Assembly (NCBI RefSeq): GCF_007992455.1
Contig: NZ_BKAH01000006.1
Span: forward strand, 109,638-173,637
Direction: 5' to 3'
Length of the DNA: 64,000 bases
Source: Microbacterium saccharophilum
GTDB taxonomy: Bacteria > Actinomycetota > Actinomycetes > Actinomycetales > Microbacteriaceae
Made by a program: the position numbers and the translations under genes
Shown here: one piece after another, positions 1-7,460 of the stretch
Position numbering within the stretch: the stretch's first letter is position 1
Layout of the letters: every line of letters begins with the position of its first letter
Notes under the pieces: model-generated
Told to the model about the DNA's origin: nothing
Databases searched by the model: none
What the model saw: the letters and a program-made list of their open reading frames with translations, nothing else

Positions 1-293
1 GCGCGCGGCGCGACGTGTCGCAGGGCGGCGATGAGCTCGACTCTGCGCCGGCCCGGCAGCCCGCCGTCCGCCGCGTCCGCCGCCTCTCCGTCCGTCGCCA
101 CGACGACCGAGACCTCCGCGCCGCTCGCGGACGCGAGGGCCATGAGCCCGCCGGCGCCCAGCGTCTCGTCATCCGGGTGCGCCGCGAAGACGACGAGGCT
201 TTCCGGCACTTCCAGCGTTCGCGCGGTCGCTCCTGCACCTGCCCACGCCGACTCGGGGGTGCCCGCGTCGCGGTGGTCGAAGACGACGCTCAC
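1..293 (-). CDS. PIG-L family deacetylase (N-terminal part, cut by window edge)
   Basis: Members of this zinc-dependent LmbE/PIG-L family deacetylate N-acetylglucosamine-type groups on lipids, mycothiol precursors or antibiotics. Reading the minus strand, the protein starts at a GTG that overlaps the stop of the upstream gene (GTGA), and about residues 36-42 read AHPDDET, the metal-binding signature of the family. It is followed by the usual GG-LM and ATDGE segments. Only about 97 codons are inside the window; the C-terminal two thirds lie beyond base 1. The overlap with the acyl-CoA dehydrogenase-like gene implies translational coupling. The substrate cannot be told from this part. Confidence 0.85.
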   Translation of the reverse strand, partial: MSVVFDHRDAGTPESAWAGAGATARTLEVPESLVVFAAHPDDETLGAGGLMALASASGAEVSVVVATDGEAADAADGGLPGRRRVELIAALRHVAPR

Positions 294-1336
294 GAAGACC
301 TGACCATCGAACCGAGCCGGGCGAGGTCGCGCTCGGCATGGTGCTGACGGACGTAGACGCGCAGGTCGGCGACGCGGCGGGCGTGCTCCTCGTCTGCCGT
401 GAGCGGCCCGGGGCCGAGTGCGCGGTCGCTCAGGTCCAGCACCCGCTCGACGGCGTCGCTGACGACGGCGCGAACCCGGGCGGCCAGCAGTCGGGCACCC
501 GCGTCATCGAGCTCGCCCGCGTCGACGAGCGCGGCTGCTTCGGCGAGGGCGGTCCCGGCGCCCCAGAGCGCGGCATCCGCCGCCCCCGCGTAGGCCTGGG
601 CGAGCTGATCGGCGCGCTCGGATGCGGCCGCGGCGGCGAGGGCGTCCGCCAGGGGGCGTGCGCCGCCCCACCAGATCGCCGCGACGCCGATGCCGCCCCA
701 CGCGAAGCCCGGACGGCGCTGATACCAGCCCGGCGCGCCCACCGGCACGGCGAACGCATGCGCGAAGTCGACCGGCGCGCTCACGACCTGGTGGAGTCCC
801 CGCGACACCCACGGACCGGGTCGGGCCGAGACGCCGTCGTCGCGGAGGTCGACGGCGAACAGGCGTCGCTGCTCGGGCCCGACCCACGCGGTCACGAGTG
901 CATGGCTGAGGTGCGCGGCCAGCGAGCACCAGGGCTTGGTTCCGGACAGCTCCCACGCGCCGTGCTCACGACGCTCTGCGACCAGACGCGTGCCGGGTCC
1001 CTCGGCGGCGAACACACCCCAGGTGCTGCGGGAGTCGACGCGCAGCGTGCGGCGCAGGTCCGCCGTGTCCATCCCCGAGGCCGCCGCCTGATCGAGGATC
1101 GCCAGCGCGTCCGCGTGCGGTTCGAGGATGCGCGCGGCGCCGACGTCCAGTGCGGCGGCATCGGCGAGGGCGCCCCACAGATCGGCGGTGGCGCCCTGCC
1201 CCGGCAGGGGGAGCGAGGGAGCCAGCCGGGCGACCCAGGCCAGCGTCGCCGGGACGTCGACGCCGAGGCCGTCGACATCCTCCGCGGAGGTCGCGAGCGA
1301 CGCCCCCGTCCGCCCTGTCATCACGTCCTGTGCCAT
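290..1336 (-). CDS. Acyl-CoA dehydrogenase family protein
   Basis: A 348-residue protein resembling the acyl-CoA dehydrogenase fold: an alpha-helical N-terminus, a middle beta domain around GTKPWCSLAAH (about residues 145-155) where these enzymes bind FAD and acyl-CoA, and a helical C-terminus. It is somewhat shorter than typical family members (380-400), and I cannot place the catalytic glutamate, so it may be a divergent or non-canonical oxidase. The start at 1336 is chosen because GGAAGG and GGGGAG lie just upstream; a longer reading of this frame runs through the antisense of dps and is spurious. It is coupled to the PIG-L gene by a four-base overlap, suggesting joint modification of an acylated or glycosylated metabolite. 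Confidence 0.75.
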   Translation of the reverse strand: MAQDVMTGRTGASLATSAEDVDGLGVDVPATLAWVARLAPSLPLPGQGATADLWGALADAAALDVGAARILEPHADALAILDQAAASGMDTADLRRTLRVDSRSTWGVFAAEGPGTRLVAERREHGAWELSGTKPWCSLAAHLSHALVTAWVGPEQRRLFAVDLRDDGVSARPGPWVSRGLHQVVSAPVDFAHAFAVPVGAPGWYQRRPGFAWGGIGVAAIWWGGARPLADALAAAAASERADQLAQAYAGAADAALWGAGTALAEAAALVDAGELDDAGARLLAARVRAVVSDAVERVLDLSDRALGPGPLTADEEHARRVADLRVYVRQHHAERDLARLGSMVRSS

Positions 1337-1520
1337 GCTCCCCGCCTTCCTCTCCGCCACTCTCTCCCGCGCGGCGAAGGACGGCCAAGGGCTTGACGAG
1401 AGGGGTCCGGGCTGGGTAGGCGGCTCGTTACCACCGGCATCAGGCGGGCGCAACCCCGATGCTCCAGACCCCGGGAGTGCGTATCGTTCGAGACCCACCC
1501 GGAAAGGAAGGCGGCTCGAC

Positions 1521-2105
1521 ATGGCCACGACGCAGAAGGCGAAGAACACCTCCCCGAAGAACACCTCCCCGAAGAACACCTCCCCGAAGAACAAGCGGCG
1601 TCCCAGTGCGGGCGCGCAGCTCACGGACAAGCAGAACGCGGAGAACGGGTTCCGGGCGTCCCAGGAGCTCAGCGAGAAGCTGCAGGCCGTGCTGGTGGAC
1701 CTCCTCGAGCTGGCATCCCAGGGGAAGCAGGCGCACTGGAACGTGGTGGGAAAGAACTTCCGCGACACGCATCGGCAGCTCGACGAGATCATCGAGGCCG
1801 CGCGCGGGTTCAGCGACACCGTCGCCGAGCGGATGCGGGCGCTGCACGCCCTCCCCGACGGGCGCAGCGACACGGTGGCCGAGACCACGACGCTGCCGGA
1901 GTTCCCCCAGGGCGAGATCGCGACGGGCGATGTCATCGACCTCGTCACCGAGCGACTCGAGGCCACGATCGGAACGTGCCGCGATGTGCACGATGCCGTC
2001 GACGAAGAAGACCCCACGAGCGCCGACATCCTGCACGCGATCCTCGAGAGCCTCGAGCAGTTCGCGTGGATGGTGAGTGCGGAGAACCGCACGCCCACGG
2101 CCTGA
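1521..2105 (+). CDS. dps: Dps family ferritin-like DNA-protection protein
   Basis: Dps proteins form dodecamers that oxidise and store iron with hydrogen peroxide and coat DNA under stress. The 194-residue product has the Dps ferroxidase signature (KQAHWNVVGKNF, then THRQLDEIIE and AERM), with the His, Asp and Glu ligands in place. Before the core there is a lysine-rich tail of about 40 residues containing three identical NTSPK repeats; such basic tails give Dps its DNA affinity. The ATG at 1521 is preceded by GGAAAGGAAGG. The neighbouring DUF7882-type gene begins only three bases after the stop, so the two are probably cotranscribed. Confidence 0.93.
   Translation: MATTQKAKNTSPKNTSPKNTSPKNKRRPSAGAQLTDKQNAENGFRASQELSEKLQAVLVDLLELASQGKQAHWNVVGKNFRDTHRQLDEIIEAARGFSDTVAERMRALHALPDGRSDTVAETTTLPEFPQGEIATGDVIDLVTERLEATIGTCRDVHDAVDEEDPTSADILHAILESLEQFAWMVSAENRTPTA
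1545..1589 (+). repeat. Three perfect 15-bp tandem repeats inside dps
   Basis: The unit AACACCTCCCCGAAG occurs three times head to tail and encodes NTSPK three times in the basic N-terminal tail of Dps. Identity at nucleotide level suggests recent slippage expansion, so copy number may vary between strains. Confidence 0.95.
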
Positions 2106-2107
2106 TC

Positions 2108-2434
2108 ATGGGAAAGCTCACGTACGACCGGGTTGTGAAGGTCGACTTCGAAGACCGCCAGCTCGCACACCTCCAGCTGGTCATCGGGACCAAGCTGCGC
2201 CGCGGGGAATCGTTCCACTTCTCCTGGAAGGACGACACGAGCATCGGCGACGGCCGCACGACCATCTGGGTGCACCCGCACTGCTCGCTGGTCTACAAGT
2301 ACTACGGCAGCCGCCGCCCCCAGCTCAACATGGCCTGGGTCGAGGCGCTGGCCTACACGGCGAATTCGCCGTCGGGCCTGTACCTCGTGCCGGAGCCGGC
2401 CGAGCGGGCGATCGAGGAGGGAACCGAACTGTGA
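2108..2434 (+). CDS. DUF7882-type small protein, copy 1
   Basis: A 108-residue protein of unknown function. It aligns along its length with the products at 2697-3023 and 3098-3421: all have a short N-terminal strand, V-[KH]-[VI]-[DE]-D-R, AH-[LV]-[QK]-VI, KLRR-ES, a tryptophan after SFHFSW/SFHFTW, a G-R-T-[TS]-[IL]-W-[VL]-HP motif, and an N-S-[PS]-[ST]-G-[LI] segment near the end. I recognise this as the small protein family from Microbacteriaceae that older annotations sometimes mislabel as DNA ligase; nothing in the sequence supports ligase activity. It follows dps by three bases and overlaps the next small gene, so a stress-related role is possible but only inferred. Confidence 0.8.
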   Translation: MGKLTYDRVVKVDFEDRQLAHLQLVIGTKLRRGESFHFSWKDDTSIGDGRTTIWVHPHCSLVYKYYGSRRPQLNMAWVEALAYTANSPSGLYLVPEPAERAIEEGTEL

Positions 2435-2694
2435 AGCGGATCGACATCTACTACGGCGGCGAGCGGTACAGCGTCGGTCAGCGGACGCTGGAGGATGTGC
2501 AGGCCGACATCGAGGCGGCCATGGCGGCGAGCGGTCCCGCCTGGATCCAGGTGAATGACGGCGACGGCGCCCCGCGTACGGCGTACCTGCTGATCACCCC
2601 GGGGGTTCCGCTGGCCGTCATCCCGACCCCCGAGGGGGGTGGCGAGGACACCGGGCCGATCGTGGACATCTCCGACAAGCTCATCCCGAGCTGA
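2431..2694 (+). CDS. Small hypothetical protein with IYYGG N-terminus
   Basis: An 87-residue protein of unknown function that begins MKRIDIYYGGERYSVG. The IYYGG start recalls the start of the DUF7882-type copy at 2697-3023 (MGMIYYGG), followed in both by a short segment and R-T-L, so the two may share an origin at the N-terminus. The rest (WIQVND, a short proline-glycine stretch, VDISDKLIPS) is unlike that family. The GTG start at 2431 overlaps the upstream stop (GTGA), which makes it the second or third gene of a dps operon. No membrane segment or signal peptide is seen. Confidence 0.75.
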   Translation: MKRIDIYYGGERYSVGQRTLEDVQADIEAAMAASGPAWIQVNDGDGAPRTAYLLITPGVPLAVIPTPEGGGEDTGPIVDISDKLIPS

Positions 2695-2696
2695 GG

Positions 2697-3023
2697 TCAG
2701 GAAGCCGGTTCCTCATCCTCGGTTTCGAAGTGGTGTGAAACGAGGGTGATCCCTCCCGAGGAGTTCGCCGAGTTCGCGAGCTCCTCGATCCACTCGCGGC
2801 TGAGCGGCGGCGCCTCCGGCTCGTCGAAGACGAAGCGCAGAGGGATGGAGGGGTGCAGCCACAGCGTCGTCCGGCCCTGCGGATGGTCGTCGGGATGCTG
2901 CCAGGACACCGTGAAACTCTCAGAGCGGCGCAGCTTCGTCGCGATGACGACTTTGAGGTGCGCGAGGGTGCGATCCTCGATGTGGATCGGCGTGGCTGAA
3001 CCGCCGTAATAGATCATCCCCAT
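2697..3023 (-). CDS. DUF7882-type small protein, copy 2 (opposite strand)
   Basis: A 108-residue protein paralogous to the genes at 2108-2434 and 3098-3421, but more diverged: KLRRSESFTVSW, GRTTLWLHPSIPLRF and NSSGGITLV take the place of the corresponding segments. The ATG at 3023 gives exactly the same length as copy 1 and puts the MGMIYYGG start in register; an upstream ATG at 3062 would add 13 residues with no counterpart. It converges with the dps operon and is divergent from copy 3, with only about 75 bases between the starts. Function unknown. Confidence 0.78.
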   Translation of the reverse strand: MGMIYYGGSATPIHIEDRTLAHLKVVIATKLRRSESFTVSWQHPDDHPQGRTTLWLHPSIPLRFVFDEPEAPPLSREWIEELANSANSSGGITLVSHHFETEDEEPAS

Positions 3024-3097
3024 ACGGCCACCATAATGGTGCCTGGGCTCCGATGGTCGCATCCGGCGACGGACCGGATCCTGGGAGGTTCGACCCG

Positions 3098-3421
3098 GTG
3101 GGAAAGTTCATCTACGAGGGCACCGTGAAGGTGGACTTCGACGACCGCACGATGGCGCACGTTCAGCTCGTCATCGGCAACAAGCTTCGACGCGGCGAGT
3201 CGTTCCACTTCACGTGGCGCGACGACAAGAGCATCGGCGAAGGTCGCACCTCCATCTGGCTGCACCCGCAGGCCTCGCTCGTCTACAAGTACTACGGCAG
3301 CCGCCCCCTGCGACTGAACCGCGCGTGGACCGAGGCGCTCATGTTCACGGCGAACTCGCCGACCGGGCTGCACATCGTGCCCGAGCCCGCCGACCCGGGC
3401 GACGGCGACCTCTCCGCCTGA
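3098..3421 (+). CDS. DUF7882-type small protein, copy 3
   Basis: A 107-residue protein very close to copy 1 over its whole length (VKVDFDDR, LVIGNKLRRGESFHFTW, SIGEGRTSIWLHP, LVYKYYGSRPL). The GTG at 3098 is chosen because GGGAGG lies nine bases upstream and the protein then begins like copy 1 (MGKFIYE against MGKLTYD); an earlier ATG at 3053 lacks these supports. Copies 1 and 3 look like a fairly recent duplication, with the reverse-strand copy 2 between them. Function unknown. Confidence 0.8.
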   Translation: MGKFIYEGTVKVDFDDRTMAHVQLVIGNKLRRGESFHFTWRDDKSIGEGRTSIWLHPQASLVYKYYGSRPLRLNRAWTEALMFTANSPTGLHIVPEPADPGDGDLSA

Positions 3422-3497
3422 CCCGCGGCGGGTAGCCGGGGGGCTGGGCGGTGTCAAGCCCCTGCGTACCCTCGCGGCGCGCAGGCAGTCTGCCGAC

Positions 3498-3653
3498 ATG
3501 AGGCATCCCGCATCGGGGCGTGATGAACCGTCGTCGACGCCCCGCACGCCCCCCGATCCGTCGACGTCCACGACGCGCACCGGACGGCATACGAAGCCGG
3601 TGCCCGTGCCGCACCGTCCGCCGCCGAAGGGCGGCGCCCGGCGGGACGGCTGA
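3498..3653 (+). CDS. Possible small Pro/Arg/Thr-rich protein
   Basis: A 51-codon frame beginning MRHPASGRDEPSSTP and ending KGGARRDG fills the gap between copy 3 of the DUF7882 family and the GNAT gene. It is proline-, threonine- and arginine-rich with no recognised domain, and no clear ribosome binding site precedes it. It could be a real small gene, but composition alone could produce it. Confidence 0.25.
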   Translation: MRHPASGRDEPSSTPRTPPDPSTSTTRTGRHTKPVPVPHRPPPKGGARRDG

Positions 3654-3655
3654 GC

Positions 3656-4147
3656 TCAGTACCCGTCGAGTGCGGGGACGAGGGTGAGCACGACCTCATC
3701 GACCTCGCGGCCCAGGCCGGGGGCGTAGACGACACTGCGGGACACCTCCGTGAACCCGTTGCGCTCGAGGACGGCGAGGGCGGCCGCATTGTGCGCGGCG
3801 GCGCGGGCGTAGAGCGGACGCTCCGCCTCGTGCGAGATCAGCAGACGCAGCGCCGCCGCCCCGACGCCGTGTCCCCAGGACTGTCGCTTGATCCAGACGC
3901 TGACCTCGCGATCGCCGTCGACGGTGAACGCCGCGGCGGTGCCGGCGAACCCGCCTCGATCGGTCACCACGAGCAGTGTCACGTCCTCCGCGGCGCGTTC
4001 CCGGGCGATCCAGGCGTCGAAGGCGTCGCGGTCATCCGGCCTCTCCGCCGCGAACGCCGCCATCCGCACGGCCTCGGGGTCGCGCATCATCTCGAAGACG
4101 GCGTCGAGGTCGTCGTCGTCGAGGTCGCGCAGTTCGATGTGGCCCAC
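3656..4147 (-). CDS. GNAT family N-acetyltransferase
   Basis: A 163-residue protein with the GCN5-related acetyltransferase fold, most like enzymes of the RimJ/RimL kind that acetylate protein N-termini, small molecules or antibiotics using acetyl-CoA. The start HIELRDLDDDDLDAVFEMM, the motif A region QSWGHGVGAAALRLL (about residues 90-104, acetyl-CoA pyrophosphate binding) and ARAAAHNAAALAVLERNGF (motif B) are all present. It starts with GTG at 4147. It stands alone between convergent neighbours, so its substrate cannot be guessed from context. Confidence 0.87.
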   Translation of the reverse strand: MGHIELRDLDDDDLDAVFEMMRDPEAVRMAAFAAERPDDRDAFDAWIARERAAEDVTLLVVTDRGGFAGTAAAFTVDGDREVSVWIKRQSWGHGVGAAALRLLISHEAERPLYARAAAHNAAALAVLERNGFTEVSRSVVYAPGLGREVDEVVLTLVPALDGY

Positions 4148-4186
4148 GCCTCGACGCTAGCGATCAGGTCGGACGGAGGGAACCCG

Positions 4187-4690
4187 TCAGTAGGTGCTCA
4201 TCCCGCCGATGAGCACGATGCACGGCCCCACCAGCACGATCCACATCGCGGCGAAGATGATGAGCACCCCGGTCGCGAAGCGTCGCCACGCCGGCAGGAA
4301 GTACAGCAGCGCGGTGAGCAGCGGGATCACGAAAAACGGCCAGAACGGCAGGATGAACGCGGCGCCGCCGAACACACTGCCGTCGGTGGCCGGCATCATG
4401 CTGCCGGTCGCGAAGAAGAGCACGACCCCGAGGATGAACAGACCGACGCCGGCCAGGGTTCCCAGCCCGATGCCCGGTCCGGGCGGCGTCGGCGGCACGC
4501 CGTACCCGGGCGGCAGGCCGACGCTGCCTGGCGGGGGAGCGCCGTACCCGGGCGGCGGCACGGGCGGCCCCGGGTCGGGTGGCAGCGGCGGACCCGGGTC
4601 GGGTGGGAATGTCGGGCCCGGGGCCGGTGGCTGAGCGTCCGGGCCGGCGGCATCCTCGTCGTCGGGCGGTTCAGGCGTGCTGTTGCTCAT
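4187..4690 (-). CDS. Proline-rich membrane protein, last gene of radical SAM operon
   Basis: A 167-residue protein with about 70 N-terminal residues of proline-glycine repeats (PPDPGPPLPPDPGPP and GYGAPPPG types), then three predicted hydrophobic segments (about residues 75-92, 108-128 and 138-160). The N-terminal tail is the kind of low-complexity cytoplasmic arm common in actinobacterial membrane proteins. Its start lies 20 bases inside the 3' end of the Lgt-like gene, so it is translated as part of the radical SAM operon. No catalytic motif is seen. A role as membrane partner or scaffold of the two enzymes is inference. Confidence 0.75.
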   Translation of the reverse strand: MSNSTPEPPDDEDAAGPDAQPPAPGPTFPPDPGPPLPPDPGPPVPPPGYGAPPPGSVGLPPGYGVPPTPPGPGIGLGTLAGVGLFILGVVLFFATGSMMPATDGSVFGGAAFILPFWPFFVIPLLTALLYFLPAWRRFATGVLIIFAAMWIVLVGPCIVLIGGMSTY

Positions 4691-5492
4691 GCTGCGGCGT
4701 CCTTCCTGGTTCGGCGGGGGCGGACGCGCGGAACTGGCCGCGCGCGGACTTGTACGCGATGCGGGCGAGGAGCAGCGGGATCGTCACGAGCAGGAACAGC
4801 TGCGGTCGGGTGAGCCCCATCCAGGCCACGTCGTTGCCGCGGACGAATTCGACGGCGAAGCGGAACACGCCGTACGCCGCGATGTACAGCGTGAGTGTCT
4901 CGCCGGCCGCGATCGGGCGGTGCCGCAGCCACCACCAGAGCGCCGCGAACGCGACGACGTGGAAGACGATCTCGTACACGAAGCTCGGATGCAGCGGCAC
5001 GCCCGCGGGTGCCCCTACGCGCGCCGCGGCATCCGCATCCAGCACGATGCCCCACCCCGCCCCGGTCGGGGTGCCGGGCTGCTCGGTGAGCAGGCATCCG
5101 ATCCGCCCGATCGCCATCGCGAGGGCGACGGCCGGCGCGAACAGGTCGCCGGTGCGCTCCGGGTAGCGGACGATCCGCTTCGCCACGTGCACGCCGAGCC
5201 ACGCGCCGACGAGCGCGCTGAGCATCGACGCGTTCCCGTAGGCGAGCTGGTCGACGAGGCTGAGGTTCCGGGTGGGGTCGAGGTGCTGCGCCCACGTCCC
5301 GAGCCGGGAGGAGAGGGCGGCGCCGAGCAGCGCGCCGAGCACGATGTGCGGGATGCGGGGGTCGGTCACGCCGCGTCGGCGCTTCTCGATGAGGAAGGCG
5401 GCGCCGGCGGCGCCGAGCCCCAGCGCCACGAAGACCGCGTGGGTGTCAGCCGGCGGCATCCACCCGAGGAGGTCCTGCAGCGTCGGGAACAC
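4671..5492 (-). CDS. Lgt-like (prolipoprotein diacylglyceryl transferase family) membrane protein
   Basis: A 273-residue polytopic membrane protein (about seven segments) with several Lgt landmarks: GRIGCL (about residue 128), HPSFVYE (about residue 168) in place of the usual HPTQLYE, and RFAVEFVRGND near the last helices. In true Lgt, which moves diacylglycerol from phosphatidylglycerol onto prolipoproteins, an essential histidine sits in an HGG motif; here that stretch reads SALVGAWLG, without histidine. This suggests a paralogue that keeps phospholipid binding but not normal lipoprotein chemistry. GTG start at 5492, three bases after the previous stop. Its operon partner is a lipid-type radical SAM protein, which fits a lipid substrate. 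It could still be a housekeeping Lgt variant. Confidence 0.75.
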   Translation of the reverse strand: MFPTLQDLLGWMPPADTHAVFVALGLGAAGAAFLIEKRRRGVTDPRIPHIVLGALLGAALSSRLGTWAQHLDPTRNLSLVDQLAYGNASMLSALVGAWLGVHVAKRIVRYPERTGDLFAPAVALAMAIGRIGCLLTEQPGTPTGAGWGIVLDADAAARVGAPAGVPLHPSFVYEIVFHVVAFAALWWWLRHRPIAAGETLTLYIAAYGVFRFAVEFVRGNDVAWMGLTRPQLFLLVTIPLLLARIAYKSARGQFRASAPAEPGRTPQHEQQHA

Positions 5493-5495
5493 GGG

Positions 5496-5813
5496 TCAGG
5501 TCCAGACCGAGACCCAGAGCGTGATCCACATCGGGACCGCGGCGGCGGCCGCCACGGCGATCACCGCGAGGTAGGCGAGCACGAGTCGCGTGTCGCCGAG
5601 CTTGCACCGGGAGCGCAGCAGCCCGGCGCGGCGGGCCTTGGCGTAGCCGGCGATCGCGACGACGGCGAAGGCGACCACCGCGATCGGTCCGAGGACGGCG
5701 GCGATGAGGGCGACGGTCGTGTACACGCACAGCCGCAGCGGGTCGAAGGGTGGGGCCGGGTCGGCGACGGAGTCGTCCCGCTGGTTGAGGCCGCTGAACT
5801 CGTACGCGCTCAT
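5496..5813 (-). CDS. Small membrane protein of radical SAM operon
   Basis: A 105-residue protein: about 28 polar residues (MSAYEFSGLNQRDDS start), a long hydrophobic stretch that could form one or two helices (LRLCVYTTVALIAAV, then IAVVAFAVVAIAGYA), a basic loop (KARRAGLLRSRCKLGD) and a final helix ending WITLWVSVW. Three membrane segments in all. Its ATG overlaps the radical SAM stop (ATGA) and its stop is followed within three bases by the Lgt-like start, so it is an obligate member of this operon. No known domain; probably a subunit or anchor. Confidence 0.78.
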   Translation of the reverse strand: MSAYEFSGLNQRDDSVADPAPPFDPLRLCVYTTVALIAAVLGPIAVVAFAVVAIAGYAKARRAGLLRSRCKLGDTRLVLAYLAVIAVAAAAAVPMWITLWVSVWT

Positions 5814-7405
5814 CGCGCCACGCTCACCGGGATCTGGCTGCGCGTGCCCGTCGCGGCGGACAGGCGCCGGCGGCCGAGAGGTGCCCACGCCTGCACGGCG
5901 CAGAACGGCGCGCACTGATGCGCATCCGTCGTCTCGTTGACCGTCGCGACGTGCACGCAGCACTGGGTGAGGCGCTCCTCGATCATCGTGTTGATGTCCA
6001 TGAAGGGCTTGATCGTGATGCGCTTGACGCGCTCGCCGAGCATCTTGCGGAGCCGCTGGCGCTGCCCGGGCAGCCCCGATGCCGCAAGGGTCGCGAGCGT
6101 GCCGATGCCGAGGTCGCAGTTCTGGCAGATGTCGCTCCAGATGTTCGCCATCGACGGGTGCGACAGCGAGGACTGCTCGCTCAGCAGGTCGAGGAGCGAG
6201 TTCTTCACGACCTGACGGATGGCCTTGTTGATCTGCGAATCCGCGATGCGGTTCGCGATGAGGTCGGGCTCGAGCTCGAGGAACTCCTTGAGCCGGTCGT
6301 GACCGATCAGCGCCGTCAGCGACTTCCAGTCGCCGGAATCGTCCTGCAGCAGGTAGCCGACCGAACAGCAGTGCGGATGGCTGCAGGGAAGGGCGGTGAG
6401 ATCCTTCCAGCTGACCTCCCCGTCGGTCTGCGGTCCGAGGCGTGCCAGGACGCCGGTGTGGGTGAGCCGGTCCTCCGGGTCGATGCCGGCCGACCGGCCC
6501 GACCCGAACACGGGCTGGATCGTGACCCCGCCGACGTACGGGGTCGTCATCGCGCGGCGGATGACGTCCCCGATCTCGCCGTCGTTGACGCCGAGCGCCG
6601 CGGTCATCGTGAGCGTCGTGAAGATCCCGGCGTCGGACAGGCGCGCGAGCGCCTTCTCCTTGAAGCGGCGGATGTCGGCGCCGCGGTGGTGCGTCGAAGC
6701 CTGCGCGCTCTCGCCGTCGTACTGCAGGTAGATCTCGACGCGCTCGCGGTGGCGCTTGAGGGTCTCGACGAACGTGTCGTCCTGCGAGATGCGCAGACCG
6801 TTGGAGTTGATCAGGATGCGGACGACGGGCCGGGCCACGAGGTGCTCCAGCAGCTGCTCGAGCCACGGGTAGAGTGTCGGCTCGCCGCCGGAGAGCATGA
6901 GGACGTCGATCCGGTTGTTCTCGCGGGCCAGGCGCGCGTCGACGGAGGCCAGCACTTCGGCCAGCGGGGCGACGGCCGAGGCGGCCGGACTGGATTCGGC
7001 GAAGCACGTGGGGCAGCGCAGGTTGCAGTGGTCGGTGAGGTCCTGCAGCAGGATGCAGGTGTGCTGGGTCTGCATCTGCGGGAGGCCGTCCTCGTACGCC
7101 GAGGGCACGGGCTTGAAGTTCCCGGCCAGGTCGGGCTCATGCACCTTCGTGGGGGCCGTCCACTGCTCGAGGTAGCTGAGGATCTCGGCGGACTCGTCGT
7201 ACATCGTGCGGATGAGGCCGTGGTCGGGGCAGCCTCGCTCGAGCCAGACGCGGCCGTCGCGCACCGCGAGCCAGCCGGACAGCCGCCGCACCTCGGACAG
7301 GTCGCGGTCGGGGTCCTCTTCGTGGCACCGCGGACAGAAGGCGTTCACGTACCGGTGGATGCGGTAGTCCCGCAGTGGCATCCCGGTCCCGGCGACGGCG
7401 CTCAT
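5810..7405 (-). CDS. Radical SAM protein resembling tetraether / membrane-spanning lipid synthases
   Basis: A 531-residue radical SAM enzyme. The cluster-binding motif CNLRCPTC (C-x3-C-x2-C) lies at about residues 128-135, followed by SGGEPTLYP for S-adenosylmethionine binding. The N-terminus has CPRCHEED and RGCPDHGLI with an intervening DGRVWLERG, the layout of the metal-binding N-terminal domain of Tes-type enzymes, which join lipid tails through carbon-carbon bonds. Further cysteines (LPCSHPHCC, DICQNC, TQCC, CAPFC) could hold extra iron-sulfur clusters. It is first in a four-gene operon with an Lgt-like protein and two small membrane proteins. A lipid substrate is inferred from family resemblance and context; a peptide-modifying role is less likely because no precursor peptide is visible. 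Confidence 0.82.
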   Translation of the reverse strand: MSAVAGTGMPLRDYRIHRYVNAFCPRCHEEDPDRDLSEVRRLSGWLAVRDGRVWLERGCPDHGLIRTMYDESAEILSYLEQWTAPTKVHEPDLAGNFKPVPSAYEDGLPQMQTQHTCILLQDLTDHCNLRCPTCFAESSPAASAVAPLAEVLASVDARLARENNRIDVLMLSGGEPTLYPWLEQLLEHLVARPVVRILINSNGLRISQDDTFVETLKRHRERVEIYLQYDGESAQASTHHRGADIRRFKEKALARLSDAGIFTTLTMTAALGVNDGEIGDVIRRAMTTPYVGGVTIQPVFGSGRSAGIDPEDRLTHTGVLARLGPQTDGEVSWKDLTALPCSHPHCCSVGYLLQDDSGDWKSLTALIGHDRLKEFLELEPDLIANRIADSQINKAIRQVVKNSLLDLLSEQSSLSHPSMANIWSDICQNCDLGIGTLATLAASGLPGQRQRLRKMLGERVKRITIKPFMDINTMIEERLTQCCVHVATVNETTDAHQCAPFCAVQAWAPLGRRRLSAATGTRSQIPVSVAR

Positions 7406-7460
7406 GGGGCCACCCTAGCGACCGGGCGCCGAGCGCGCCGCGCCGCGTGGCGCAGTGATT

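Noticed and set aside
290..2281. One 663-residue minus-strand protein
   Set aside because: The upper half is antisense to dps and two small genes; the real gene starts at 1336 with a ribosome binding site and a family-like sequence.
3014..3580. Minus-strand frame over the DUF7882 copy 3
   Set aside because: Antisense of a well-supported gene, with no ribosome binding site.
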